DNA from: Paulinella micropora | Taxonomy: Eukaryota > Cercozoa > Imbricatea > Euglyphida | Assembly (NCBI GenBank): GCA_009731375.1 | Contig: BJOX01000308.1 | Coordinates: forward strand, 581,800 to 613,156 | Length of the DNA: 31,357 nucleotides | Reading direction: 5' to 3' | Shown here: positions 1 to 9,806 of the stretch, piece after piece | Numbering within the stretch: the stretch's first letter is position 1 | Layout of the letters: every line of letters begins with the position of its first letter | Notes under the pieces: model-generated | The model's input: only the letters and a program-made list of their open reading frames with translations | What the model was told of the DNA's origin: nothing | Database searches by the model: none | Translations under genes and position numbers: made by a program

Positions 1-1471
1 CTGTTGCTGCAGGATTGACAATTATTTCCTGCCATGCCTGGGCGCATATCCCACACCATCGCGGGATTTTGCTCATCAGGATGTTTTGCAACATTAGCAA
101 ACTGACGCACCCTCATAATGCCTACACGTTCTCTCCTTGCACGCTGAAATCGAAATATCCGATTTTCATCACACCAAGCCTCTCATTCCCCAACTTGATC
201 ATGACAGGCATCTTGGGCGGAACCTGGATGTATTGGGACGGCATGAACTCCCGAAACAGAACGGTCGTTCGCTTCAGTAGCCGTCGCGGGGTGACCATGT
301 TTGGGTTGGTCGCTTGGTGCAATGCTTCAAAAAAAGCGCGGGGACCAATCAAGAATGATACATGTTTCAGCCTGTTAAAGAAGGTATTGATACGTGCAAG
401 CGCGCTATCGGTGAGGCCGTAAGCATGGCGAGGACAGTATGGAATAACCTCCACCGTCAGTCTGTAATACCAACAAAGTGGTAGCCCACGGAAGCCATTT
501 CCAGTGTCACCTCGAAAAATAAGATGCGTAACGAGTGGGCATAGCTGCTGCAGCAGGCTTGTTCCTGCGTCACTATCACGCACTGCTTTGGCAGGATCTA
601 CAATCTCGCGCAAACACATTCGTATTTTGTTAGAGTTCTAGTTGGTCTCACTAGCAGGGCGGTCAGGCTTTGTGTAGATTATCCAGACATACTGGTGAAG
701 TAGTACTTGCTCATCGATGCGAGGGCGAGTAGTTAGTGTCGCACCAAAGATAGATACTGGCTTGCCGTCACTGTCAAAAATCCCGCCGAAGTCTAGCGTC
801 ACCATCGCTTCGTGGGGTGCAAGGTGCTGCTCTCGCCTCTTTTATTCCGGTCGCTGCGAATCATTCCATTGAACATGCTGCTCACGTGATCGAAGCTTCA
901 CCTTCAACGCTTTCAAGGTCTTCAAAGCGTTCTGGCGGTTCTTATGCTCTCCCCATTTCCATAGTTCCAATTGCTCACCTGGCCCAGTGCCTGGCTCGTC
1001 GTTTTCCTCGCTAAGTTTATTCTCAAGGTCCCTGACTTTGTCTTTGATTGAATCCAGGTCACCACACATACCACATAGACATTCAGGAGGCCGCTTCTGG
1101 ATCGATACATCTTTCAGAATGTTAAAATAAAAGGTGCTGTAGCTTCGAGGATGGTAAAGAGTGTCATCGTTGATATCGTCCACCTCTGGCTCAGTACTAG
1201 TTACCACTGCCTCTTCATCACGGTTAGGCATGCCCCAATCGATACCGCCACCTTCTACATTGGCAGCGAGAGCCATTTCCCTGGTGCATTCAACACGCCC
1301 ATCTTGCTCACACTTGTATTGTTTAACGCCAGTTGACTTGCTAGTCACATAAATTTTTACATTTCGTTCCCACACGTTTGAAGGACCAGCTTGCTTAAAC
1401 TCAGCCTCGTTGTATTTGGGGAAAAGCTCGGTTGCCAATTTCACCAAGGACTCAAAAGACGCACGGTAATC
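1..1471 (-). pseudogene. Decayed host gene, 3' part (family not recognised)
   Basis: A single minus-strand reading frame runs from about 1471 to 122 and is broken only by TAA at 842-844 and TAG at 638-640; protein-like sequence continues through both stops. Landmarks in order are a CLCGMCG cysteine cluster, a VTLDFGGIFDSDG segment just downstream of the first stop, FRGDTGNGFRG, and a Pro/Arg-rich stretch around 180-300. Near 122-126 the frame ends, but good coding sequence (WDMRPGMAGNNCQSCSN) resumes in another frame to the window edge, so there is also a frameshift. A ttttag acceptor at 1472-1477 suggests that an exon begins at 1471. I do not recognise the family; the text has the feel of a repeated, possibly transposon-derived, protist gene. 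Stops plus frameshift favour a pseudogene, though sequencing errors or unseen introns could explain some breaks. Confidence 0.5.
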
Positions 1472-1560
1472 CTAAAAGTAGAAATCTACTGCCTGTTTTA
1501 GCATCCAAGCTATTTCTCTAGTATCGCCGGACCGGGAAGGATTCCTTTCGAGCATCCACT

Positions 1561-1766
1561 GTCTCGTCGTGATCCTCTCTTCATCCGGAATACGCTAAGA
1601 ATCTTCTTGCTTCCTGGCTTTTGCTGCAGGGTTTCAAAGGTAGATTCGGGGATGCAAGGATTTACTGCTCTTTCCATGCACTTCATCTTGCATTGATCCA
1701 AATAACCAGGGATGACTTTGAGCATGTCTGCAGCAGTCTGACGGGGGATATCTTTTGCTAAAGTCA
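1561..1766 (-). repeat. Duplicated host exon fragment, copy A
   Basis: This 206-bp block is almost identical to 2265-2470. On the minus strand both copies encode the same peptide (begins TLAKDIPRQTAADMLK, ends near SVFRMKRGSR, with a CKMKC pair). It lies upstream, in gene order, of the decayed frame at 1-1471 and is probably an exon of the same gene. Copy A is followed by an (ACA)n(ATA)n array and then a SINE; copy B lacks the SINE. Confidence 0.7.
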
Positions 1767-1791
1767 CAACAACAACAACAACAACAACAAC

Positions 1792-1857
<66 letters not shown>

Positions 1858-1866
1858 TATAATAAT
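1767..1866. repeat. (ACA)n/(ATA)n microsatellite
   Basis: Perfect ACA triplets followed by a long ATA/AAT array. It abuts the duplicated exon and forms the (ATT)n tail of the neighbouring minus-strand SINE. Confidence 0.95.
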
Positions 1867-2133
1867 AGTGCTTCTCTGTCAATGGCTGATGCATTTCTGC
1901 ACATGCGCCTCCATCGTCTCACCCGTGAGGGGAGTACGAAGAATTGACGATAAGCTCTAATGACACCCCCGCAAGGGCAGTTCCAACACTTCCAGACGGG
2001 CCGGTATGTTCAATGAAAATACTGGTCCAGACGGATCGGTATGTTCAATGAAAATACTGGTGGCACCGACGGGAATCGAACTGGCGACAGGGCCCAGATG
2101 GTAGAACTTGACCACTGGGCTATCACGGTGTCC
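1867..2133 (-). mobile_element. tRNA-derived SINE
   Basis: Read on the minus strand, the 5' end carries an RNA polymerase III A box (TAGCCCAGTGG, 2112-2122) and a B box (GTTCGATTC, 2073-2081) with tRNA-like spacing. The tRNA fold is poor (acceptor mismatch, weak T stem), so this is a tRNA-derived head and not a functional tRNA gene. It is followed by two tandem copies of a unit of about 35 bp (CCAGTATTTTCATTGAACAT core, about 1995-2063), a unique body, and an (ATT)n tail at 1795-1866. Head, body and simple-repeat tail are the layout of a SINE. It interrupts an ATA microsatellite. Confidence 0.7.
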
Positions 2134-2264
2134 ATAATAATAATAATAATAATAATGATAATAATAATAAGCGTAACATACAGAAACCACAGCAGCGACA
2201 GCGCAGCATTAGCATAGTAATTGCAATATGAAACTCCCACATGTATATATACATATATATATAT

Positions 2265-2470
2265 GTCTCATCGTGATCCTCTCTTCATCCGGAATACGCT
2301 AAGAATCTTCTTGCTTCCTGGCTTTTGCTGCAGGGTTTCAAAGGTAGATTCGGGGATGCAAGGATTTACTGCTATTTCCATGCACTTCATCTTGCATTGA
2401 TCCAAATAACTAGGGGTGACTTTGAGCATGTCTGCAGCAGTCTGACGGGGGATATCTTTTGCTAAAGTCA
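2265..2470 (-). repeat. Duplicated host exon fragment, copy B
   Basis: Near-identical partner of 1561-1766, with a few substitutions (for example VIPGY versus VTPSY in the encoded peptide). The downstream segment GCGTAACATA...CACAT also occurs twice (2171-2264 and 2589-2696), so the tandem duplication covers the exon, its microsatellite and about 100 bp beyond. Confidence 0.7.
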
Positions 2471-2519
<49 letters not shown>

Positions 2520-2543
2520 AATAATAATAAATTGATAATAATG

Positions 2544-2588
<45 letters not shown>
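2471..2588. repeat. (AAC)n/(ATA)n microsatellite
   Basis: AAC triplets followed by ATA triplets, the counterpart of the array next to copy A but without a SINE. Confidence 0.95.
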
Positions 2589-2589
<1 letters not shown>

Positions 2590-2702
2590 GCGTAACATAT
2601 AGAAACCACAGCAACATGGTACAGCAGCTACAGCGCAGCATTAGCATAGTGATTGCAATATGAAACTTCCACATATATATATACATATATATATATGTAT
2701 GT

Positions 2703-3070
2703 ATATATAAGAAATCCAACGATTGTTTCAGTAAGTGCCCTGCCAGCCATGTTCTTCAGCTCGATTGCATTTGCTGCAAGCTGCTTGCTGATCTTTACCT
2801 ATTTCCAGTGCAGATGCAATCGAGGTGTTGTGATTATAAATTTTGCTGTGCTTTTGACCTCTTCTGCGCGTGCGAGAATTTGCTTCCATGGCGAATGCTG
2901 CAAGACAGCTTCAATATCGATCGTCAGAGCACCAGCGGTCCCGCTCCTTCTTTCTTGAATATCATGATTGATAGCTTTCAAGACTTTGTCGAAGAACTGA
3001 GCTGCCTTCAAGTAATACCAGCGCGCCTCGACAGCGCCCGTGTTTCAGCTGAAACACTGGCGCTGTCGAA
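2703..3070 (-). CDS. Host gene exon fragments (unrecognised)
   Basis: The minus strand holds two coding-like stretches. One (about 3035-2800) encodes EARWYYLKAAQFFDKV and continues through a charged helical segment ending near LHLHWK. The next (about 2780-2703) encodes a segment containing AANAIELKNMAGRALTE. They are separated by a plausible donor (AATAG|GTAAAG) and acceptor. These are probably upstream exons of the gene whose remains lie at 1-1766. Exon limits are approximate and no family is recognised. Confidence 0.35.
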
Positions 3071-3289
3071 GGCAGCACTTGACGTTTGTGTCGACTGAGG
3101 TGCATCAAGCGCAAGAGTAACATGAGCTGGTCTTCTACCTCCGACAGGGGAAACAAGAGCAAGGAGCTGTTCGATAAGCGTTTGATGTTTACGCTCTCGT
3201 TGAGAAAGAGGAACAAAAAAATCATCAAAAGATGTATTAAAGCAAGGAGTACTAGAGGCTGCAATACCAACAGCAGTTACAGAAATGGC

Positions 3290-3366
3290 AGCAGCAGACG
3301 CAAGAGGAGAAGTAGCTATAGCAGAAGAAGCAGCAGCAGTAGCAGCAGTAGCAGCAGCAGTAGTAA

Positions 3367-3406
<40 letters not shown>

Positions 3407-3850
3407 TCAAGGAGAAGAAGAAGGAGAAGAAGGAGAAGAAGAATAAGAAGAATGAGGAGGAGGAGGAGGAGGAGAAGAAGAAGAAGAAGAAGAAGAAGAA
3501 GAAGAAGAAGAAGAAGAAGAAGAAGAAGAAGAAGAAGAAGAAGAAGAAGAAGAAGAAGAAGAAGAAGAAGAAGAAGAAGAAGAAGAAGAAGAAGAAGAAG
3601 AAGAAGACGATGGTGATGATGATGAAATTTTCTGTCTCTTGCAGCAGCTCACATCGTGTGGAGAATGCTTGCGTTTCAGAGATCCAGAAGAAGAGGAGGA
3701 GACGGACGAAGAGGAGGAGGAGGAGGAGGAGGAGGAGGAGGAGGAGGAGGAAGAAGAAGAAGAAGAAGAAGAAGAAGAAGAAGAAGAAGAAGAAGAAGAA
3801 GAAGAAGAAGAAGAAGAGGGAGGAGGAGGAGGAGGAGGAGAAAAATCAGA
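3290..3850. repeat. Compound triplet repeats (AGC/AGT, GAA, GAG)
   Basis: Arrays of AGC and AGT, then about 150 bp of AGA, a short unique insert at 3608-3690, then GAG and GAA again. All frames read as homopolymers (Arg, Glu, Ser, Lys), so the long open frames here are repeat artefacts. The insert on the minus strand (HDVSCCKRQK region) may be a real short exon of the neighbouring minus-strand gene. Confidence 0.9.
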
Positions 3851-3988
3851 CAACTTTAAATTAGAAGAAAGCGTCTGTTCACGATATTTTTTGAATGATC
3901 CTCCTATAGCAATCCAGCTGAAAAAATGCTGATCCTTCATGCGCACTCTAACTGCTCTAAAATCAGAAATAGCGAAGTAGATATCATG

Positions 3989-3989
3989 G

Positions 3990-4071
<82 letters not shown>

Positions 4072-4103
4072 CACTTATTGACAGACAACATGTAGAGAAA
4101 AAT

Positions 4104-4151
<48 letters not shown>

Positions 4152-4198
4152 GAAGATAAGTAGGTAGGTAGGTATGGAGTCGCTAGATAGATAGATAG

Positions 4199-4286
<88 letters not shown>
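3989..4286. repeat. (GATA)n microsatellite cluster
   Basis: Three long GATA arrays (about 3989-4071, 4105-4150 and 4182-4286) separated by short unique spacers. Confidence 0.95.
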
Positions 4287-4738
4287 TGTTTAATCTATGG
4301 GCGTAGCTTAGCTTGAAAAGCCATTGCCTCCTATACTACCCCCGGACAAGAACTTTCAGCACCGGCCAAGCTGCGCACCAACCACTGTCTCGCTGTGGTT
4401 GGTGTCTGTGCCCAGTTCAAGCCGAAAGGTAGCCGAGCCCTTTTGAACTATACGGGACAACACTAGAACACTCCCCAGGAGCGTGTGCCCTAAGGAGATG
4501 ATGTCACACGCAAGTCGAGGTTTCAGGAGTTCACGCTCGTTGTAAGTTACCTTCTACAACCCCGACTTCATCAACTCTTTGCATCACGCCCCGACTTCAT
4601 CAGCCATGGTCAGGAGTTGGTTGCCTGTTTAGCCCTTGCGCTGCGCGCAATTAACTACAGACACAAAATTGTCATTGTAGGAGATAGTTAGATCTGAACC
4701 CCAGGCTGAGTTGCCAGTGGCAGAGACCGTCTCCAGGG
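4287..4738. other. Unique island between GATA arrays
   Basis: About 450 bp of balanced-composition DNA bounded on both sides by GATA repeats. It contains a short internal duplication (CCCGACTTCATCA at about 4560 and 4592) and a 12-bp inverted pair (ACCAACCACTGT / GTGGTTGGT near 4377-4402). No reading frame is convincing. Its placement between identical microsatellites would fit a SINE with a simple-repeat tail, but the polymerase III boxes are not clear. Confidence 0.4.
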
Positions 4739-5163
<425 letters not shown>

Positions 5164-5284
5164 GTACATGCATACGGACATACATACATGCATACGGACA
5201 TACATAAAGTACATGTATTATCATATATATACTAGCTTATACTATATACATACGTGGCTGGGCCTGGGGTACAGAATCTGGGTT

Positions 5285-5654
5285 ATGAAATTAGGGTATT
5301 AATCAAATTTTATCACTTTGGAGAGAATCATTGACACGAAAGTGAGTCCCGGATTTTGTGCCTGTATGCTGGCATCATCCTCAATCTTACATGTAAAAGG
5401 TATTGAAAATCCACTCATTCAGTGTGACATCATCAAAGAACTTGATTCGAACTAATGTTTGCCAACTTCTCAGAACAAAAACGATAATGAATTTGATTGT
5501 AACATATTGCAGCAAAACCCCTGCAAACCCTTCAAAGTTGTATGTAAACGTACAAACAGAAAACTGGGACTCACGTTTGTGTTAATCTTGCCTCTTGAGT
5601 GACATATCTCGACTGATACCCTAATTTCATGTTGTGAATTTAGGGTATCAGTCG
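5285..5654. repeat. Nested inverted repeats
   Basis: ATGAAATTAGGGTAT at 5285-5299 is the exact reverse complement of 5616-5630. A second perfect 15-bp inverted pair (CGACTGATACCCTAA at 5610-5624 and its complement at 5640-5654) forms a hairpin with a 15-nt loop. Variants of a GAGTCCC(A/G)GATT phrase occur near 5343 and 5692, with the complement GGGACTC near 5567. This looks like a small non-autonomous repeat family; no coding region is seen between 5163 and 5788. Confidence 0.6.
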
Positions 5655-5788
5655 AGAATGGACCTGCAAGACCATCCTGAGAAGCAAAAGCGAGTCCCAG
5701 ATTCTATGTCCACCTTAGGAGTTCATGAATGTACAATGCGCCGCAAAATACGGTCAAATTTTACAAAAGGATGAAGTTTGAATTTTTT

Positions 5789-6019
5789 NNNNNNNNNNNN
5801 NNNNNNNNNNNNNNNNNNNNNNNNNNNNNNNNNNNNNNNNNNNNNNNNNNNNNNNNNNNNNNNNNNNNNNNNNNNNNNNNNNNNNNNNNNNNNNNNNNNN
5901 NNNNNNNNNNNNNNNNNNNNNNNNNNNNNNNNNNNNNNNNNNNNNNNNNNNNNNNNNNNNNNNNNNNNNNNNNNNNNNNNNNNNNNNNNNNNNNNNNNNN
6001 NNNNNNNNNNNNNNNNNNN
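5789..6019. other. Assembly gap (231 N)
   Basis: Unknown sequence. Open frames spanning it are meaningless. Confidence 1.
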
Positions 6020-6565
6020 CTTCTTCTTCTTCTTCGCTTTTATTGAGAGAACAATTTTACAATCGGGCTCAGGGAACGTCCACGTGAAAAGTATAGCTAG
6101 TAAGTTATACTTTTATCTCAGGTGGAAACCTAGTTATTCAGTTAATCGTATTAAAGGAAAATATTAAATTTGTATTTAGCGGCTCGGTATTATATATATC
6201 TAATATTAATATTATTAATATTAATATTTATGTTTAGATATATTCAGTAGTGATAATATTATATTATGATATGAATATATATGTTATTGTAAAAGTGTAG
6301 TAGTTTATGTCTGGCGCCCCCAACCCCTCTTTTCTTTTTCGTGAGAAAAAGTGAAAGAGAGAGGAGGAAGTTGCGGCTGTCTCTCTCTCTCTCTCTCTCT
6401 CTCTCTTAGTCTGTCTGTCTGTCTCTCTCTCTCTCTCACCATTATGTTATTGTTATGTTATGTTGGGTGGTCTGTCATGTCATGTTATGTTATGTTATGT
6501 TATGTTATGTTACATTATGTTAATATTATGTCACAACAGCAACAACACAAACAATCAAAACAACA
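6020..6565. repeat. AT-rich spacer with CT and ATGTT repeats
   Basis: Holds CTT triplets at the gap edge, an AT-rich partly palindromic AATATT array at about 6197-6235, (CT)n with (CTGT)n at about 6378-6440, and (TATGT)n at about 6480-6515. I see no gene. Confidence 0.8.
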
Positions 6566-7143
6566 TTAAATTACATTACATTACATTACATTACATTACA
6601 TTACATTACATACATACATACATACATACGTACATTCGTACATACGTACATGCATGCATGCATACATACATACAGACATACATACATACATACATGCATA
6701 CATACATACACACATACATACATACACACATACATACATATACACATACATACATACATACATACATATACATATATACACACATACATATGTCATACAT
6801 ATGTCATACATACATACATACATACATAGATACATACATACATACATATGTACATACATATGTACATACATATGTACATACATATGTACATACATATGTG
6901 CATACATATGTACATACATATGTACATACATACATACATACATAGATACAATAATACATACATACATACATACATACATACATACATACATACACATACA
7001 TACATAACATACATTACATACATTGCATACATTACATACATACATACATACATACGTACATACATACATACATGCATACATATGTGCATACATACATACA
7101 TACATACATACATACACACACACACACCTATATATATATATAT
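6566..7143. repeat. (ACATT)n, (CATA)n, (CA)n, (TA)n tract abutting the element
   Basis: About 580 bp of compound microsatellite: ACATT pentamers, then CATA tetramers with CATATGTA variants, then CA and finally TA dinucleotides touching the left telomere palindrome. The six-frame Tyr/His/Cys/Met frames here are artefacts. Confidence 0.95.
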
Positions 7144-7549
7144 ATCATTTATGTAGCATAGACAGGTCTATCTCGTATATCATAAAACAAGCCTTAGAAA
7201 CATAAAAAAACGACATACGACATATCAAAAACATACATTGAAAAATATCAAAACATACAAAGACGTAAAACAAAATATAAAAAATGAATACTAAGCACTC
7301 TTTTGCCAAAATGACGACAAAAAACATATTTTACTATCATAAAATATATATAAATTTCATTTATATGTTTTTTGTCGTCATTTTGGCAAAAGAGTGCTTA
7401 GTATTCATTTTTTTATATTTTGTTTTACGTCTTTGTATGTTTTGATATTTTTCAATGTATGTTTTTGATATGTCGTATGTCGTTTTTTTATGTTTCTAAG
7501 GCTTGTTTTATGATATACGAGATAGACCTGTCTATGCTACATAAATGAT
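7144..7549. repeat. Left telomere palindrome
   Basis: Outer arm 7144-7329 and inner arm 7363-7549 are reverse complements apart from a single A-run length difference (about 7275-7285 against about 7409). The centre, 7330-7362, is AT-rich, does not pair well, and would be the hairpin loop. The arms contain ATAGACAGGTCTAT-type short imperfect palindromes near their bases. Poxvirus, ASFV and chlorella virus ends and the telomeres of N15-type phages and Borrelia are known hairpin systems; assigning this palindrome as substrate of the adjacent protelomerase is inference from position. Confidence 0.85.
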
Positions 7550-7714
7550 CAGAACACAAGACCCCACAAAAAGGGGAAAGTATCATTAAATATTTATTTG
7601 TTTTTACATTAAGAAAAAATATAGACCTGTCCAATATACACGGGGGGCAGACACGAGCGCGAGCGAGTGGCGGGGGGCAATAACCGAAGCCAACCAAAGC
7701 AACCATAAAGCAGA
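7550..7714 (+). promoter_or_regulatory. Upstream region of the left protelomerase gene
   Basis: Contains ATAGACCTGTC at 7621-7631, the same 11 bases found at the telomere base (7522-7532, and complemented in the outer arm). It also has two direct CGGGGGGCA repeats (7641-7649 and 7671-7679) in a G-rich stretch. The shared 11-mer could let the resolvase bind its own promoter; that is inference. Confidence 0.4.
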
Positions 7715-9106
7715 ATGTGGAACGAGAACGATAAAAAATTTATCAAGCAGTTAAACATAGCAGACACAGAGCAAAAAATATACGATGTCGTATCAAACTT
7801 TTTCACGAGCGATGCGAAGCCGTCTAAAGCCTTTCATAATGCTATATTGTTATTATTTAGTAAAACAACAACAGAAGACGAAGCACTGAAAGCAATGAAA
7901 ATTATTTATCCTAAATATGCTATTATTTACGCGAATACGACTTCAAGAAGGCAGAGATTAAGCGAAGTAAGAACGAGGGCAATAAAACCAAACCAGAGCA
8001 AAAAAGTATATGAGATGTCTAAATTAGATAAATACTTTAATATCAACGAAGACGAACGAATAAAAATTGTTGAGGGATACAAAAAGGATGTAAAAGCAAA
8101 AAACGAACAAAAAATACAGATTGATGTACGGGAGGTAATGGCGAAAATGAACGAGATGATTTTAAGCGATGACCCGTACCTTAAACTATTAGCCCTAATG
8201 ATAGCAACGGGAGCCCGTCCAGTTGAGATATTTGACAAAAATACATATGAATTAATACCCGATAAGCCTTCATGGTTGAGAATAAACAACTTAGCAAAGA
8301 AACGAGAGGGGCAGAAAAAGAATTGGACAGAAATGCCTGTAATTCTATTTACTCCTGAATTTACAATGGAGAAAATTGAAGCAATAAGAAACCACTTTAA
8401 GAAAAAGGGGGCGGTTATAATCAACAAAGAGGGACAATTAGACAAACAGAAAAACAATGAACTAAACAAACGAATAATAAAAGTTTTTCCATGGCTTGCT
8501 GATTATACACAAAGGAGCAGTATGTTAAGAAAATTATACGCGAGTTTGTCATATAGCAATTTTGCTGACCCGAGAACAACAAATTTCAACACGTGGGTAA
8601 GTAATGTATTAGGACACGGGGATTTATTAACGAGTTTCTCGTATAGTTGGGTAAATGTGGCAGACCCGCGGGAGATGATGGAAGAAGGCCTTAAAACCGA
8701 ACTAGAGGAATTACGGAGAAAAATTGATTTATGTTTAAACATCAAAGGGGCAGAAAGTGAAGACATAGAGGACGACGACGCGTTGGAGATTGACGGCAAA
8801 TATAAGCACTTAGGAAAGAAAGCGAGCAGAGCAGAGAAAAACGAACTACTTAATAAAATTTACAACGACTACGGGGGCAAGATAACGAATACGAAACTGA
8901 GGCAAATTAGCGGTATAGGTGCTATTATCGTAAATGAATTTATCAAAGCAAAAAAGACAGAGCAGACAACAGAGACGAAGGATACGACAGAGACGAAGCA
9001 GACAGAGGTAAAAGAGCCTGCGGGTTTTAAGTTGATAGACGAAAACGGCAAAAAACAACCAATACGAAAAAGTGCGAGGCTCAAGAGCAAATTAAAGGAT
9101 AAATAA
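7715..9106 (+). CDS. Protelomerase-like tyrosine recombinase (left copy)
   Basis: 463 aa. The tyrosine-recombinase fold is visible: ATGARPVEIF with catalytic Arg168, a basic beta-hairpin region (LAKKREGQKK, about 194-202) that should supply the Lys, SSMLRKLYASLSY with Arg272, VLGHGD with His301, and Tyr310 nine residues later, the family's usual His-to-Tyr spacing. The first residue of the second box, often His or Lys, appears to be Ser269. An N-terminal helical region of about 150 residues precedes the catalytic domain. A basic tail with a KSARLKSK motif follows and may bind DNA or direct nuclear import. Protelomerases cut palindromic junctions and reseal them as hairpins, and this gene sits about 170 bp from a long terminal palindrome, which is why I prefer resolvase over ordinary integrase. 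It may do both jobs. Start is the first ATG after the telomere. Confidence 0.75.
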   Translation: MWNENDKKFIKQLNIADTEQKIYDVVSNFFTSDAKPSKAFHNAILLLFSKTTTEDEALKAMKIIYPKYAIIYANTTSRRQRLSEVRTRAIKPNQSKKVYEMSKLDKYFNINEDERIKIVEGYKKDVKAKNEQKIQIDVREVMAKMNEMILSDDPYLKLLALMIATGARPVEIFDKNTYELIPDKPSWLRINNLAKKREGQKKNWTEMPVILFTPEFTMEKIEAIRNHFKKKGAVIINKEGQLDKQKNNELNKRIIKVFPWLADYTQRSSMLRKLYASLSYSNFADPRTTNFNTWVSNVLGHGDLLTSFSYSWVNVADPREMMEEGLKTELEELRRKIDLCLNIKGAESEDIEDDDALEIDGKYKHLGKKASRAEKNELLNKIYNDYGGKITNTKLRQISGIGAIIVNEFIKAKKTEQTTETKDTTETKQTEVKEPAGFKLIDENGKKQPIRKSARLKSKLKDK

Positions 9107-9183
9107 AATCTCTTTGAAAGTGTGGCGGGGTTGCACCCTTTTTGGTTTTTTCTTTTTTTTTGTTTCTAAATTAATAATGACAA

Positions 9184-9198
9184 TGTGCTTAAAGCACA
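9184..9198. terminator. Intergenic hairpin TGTGCTTAAAGCACA
   Basis: Perfect inverted repeat just beyond the stop of the minus-strand coiled-coil gene and in the convergent gap with the protelomerase gene. Palindromes at transcript ends mark polyadenylation sites in mimiviruses; the same role here is inferred. Confidence 0.4.
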
Positions 9199-9200
9199 GA

Positions 9201-9698
9201 TTATACAGAGGACGGGGCGGAGACTTCCATTAGAGCGGACGCGTTGGATTTGTTAATTTCTGAGACGACACGGGCGAGGGCGTCGTTAAAATCTACTCCA
9301 GTATTAATCAAATAATTAACTCTATTATATTGAGGCTTTTTGAAGCCTTCAATTTTTCTGTGCCCCCCTTGCTCAATCCATTTTTTAAAGAGGTTCAACT
9401 GAGCGGTAATATGTTCCTGTCGCTGGGTCAATTCCTTAGAAATATTAATGTCTTCATTCAATTCAGTAGCATCTTTAAGAGCCTTTTTAAACGCTGTTAA
9501 TTCTTGTTCTTTTTTGGTTTTTTGTTTTTCTAAAGAGGCTATTTTATGAATAAAGGCTTTAATATCTCCTTCGGCTTTTTCAATTCCTGCTTTTATCTCG
9601 TCCGCGTCAGTCATACGCTTACGTCGCTTAATTCGCCGTTCCACGTCTTCATTAGTTTCGGGAGCATTCCGCGGGATTAGTCTTCGGCTGTCGGCCAT
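9201..9698 (-). CDS. Coiled-coil basic protein (left copy)
   Basis: 165 aa from the preferred Met at 9698 (MADSRRLIPRN); the open frame extends to 9767 but its extra N-terminus is Cys/Phe/Pro-rich and looks like leader. A basic cluster (RRIKRRKRM) that could be a nuclear signal is followed by a long charged heptad-like helix (EKQKTKKEQEL region) and a C-terminal helical domain. It is the outermost gene of a minus-strand series, convergent with the protelomerase. Function unknown; a DNA-binding or structural role is possible. Confidence 0.75.
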   Translation of the reverse strand: MADSRRLIPRNAPETNEDVERRIKRRKRMTDADEIKAGIEKAEGDIKAFIHKIASLEKQKTKKEQELTAFKKALKDATELNEDINISKELTQRQEHITAQLNLFKKWIEQGGHRKIEGFKKPQYNRVNYLINTGVDFNDALARVVSEINKSNASALMEVSAPSSV

Positions 9699-9806
9699 CT
9701 GGTCTGCTTTTGTCTCTGGGACTGCGGGACGACAAAAGACAAAAGGGCGACGGGAGCAAAAAAGCAAAAAAATTGGTGGCGCGGTAAAAGGGCAAACGAA
9801 ATTATT

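Noticed and set aside
2060-2133. A genuine tRNA gene on the minus strand
   Set aside because: A and B boxes are present but the acceptor and T stems do not pair properly and no normal anticodon arm forms; it is a SINE head.
3086-3946. Long open frames of poly-Arg, poly-Ser, poly-Glu
   Set aside because: They are translations of AGA, AGC and GAG microsatellites in every phase and on both strands.
6460-7205. Tyr/His/Thr-repeat frames on both strands
   Set aside because: Direct products of CATA/ACAT microsatellites next to the element.
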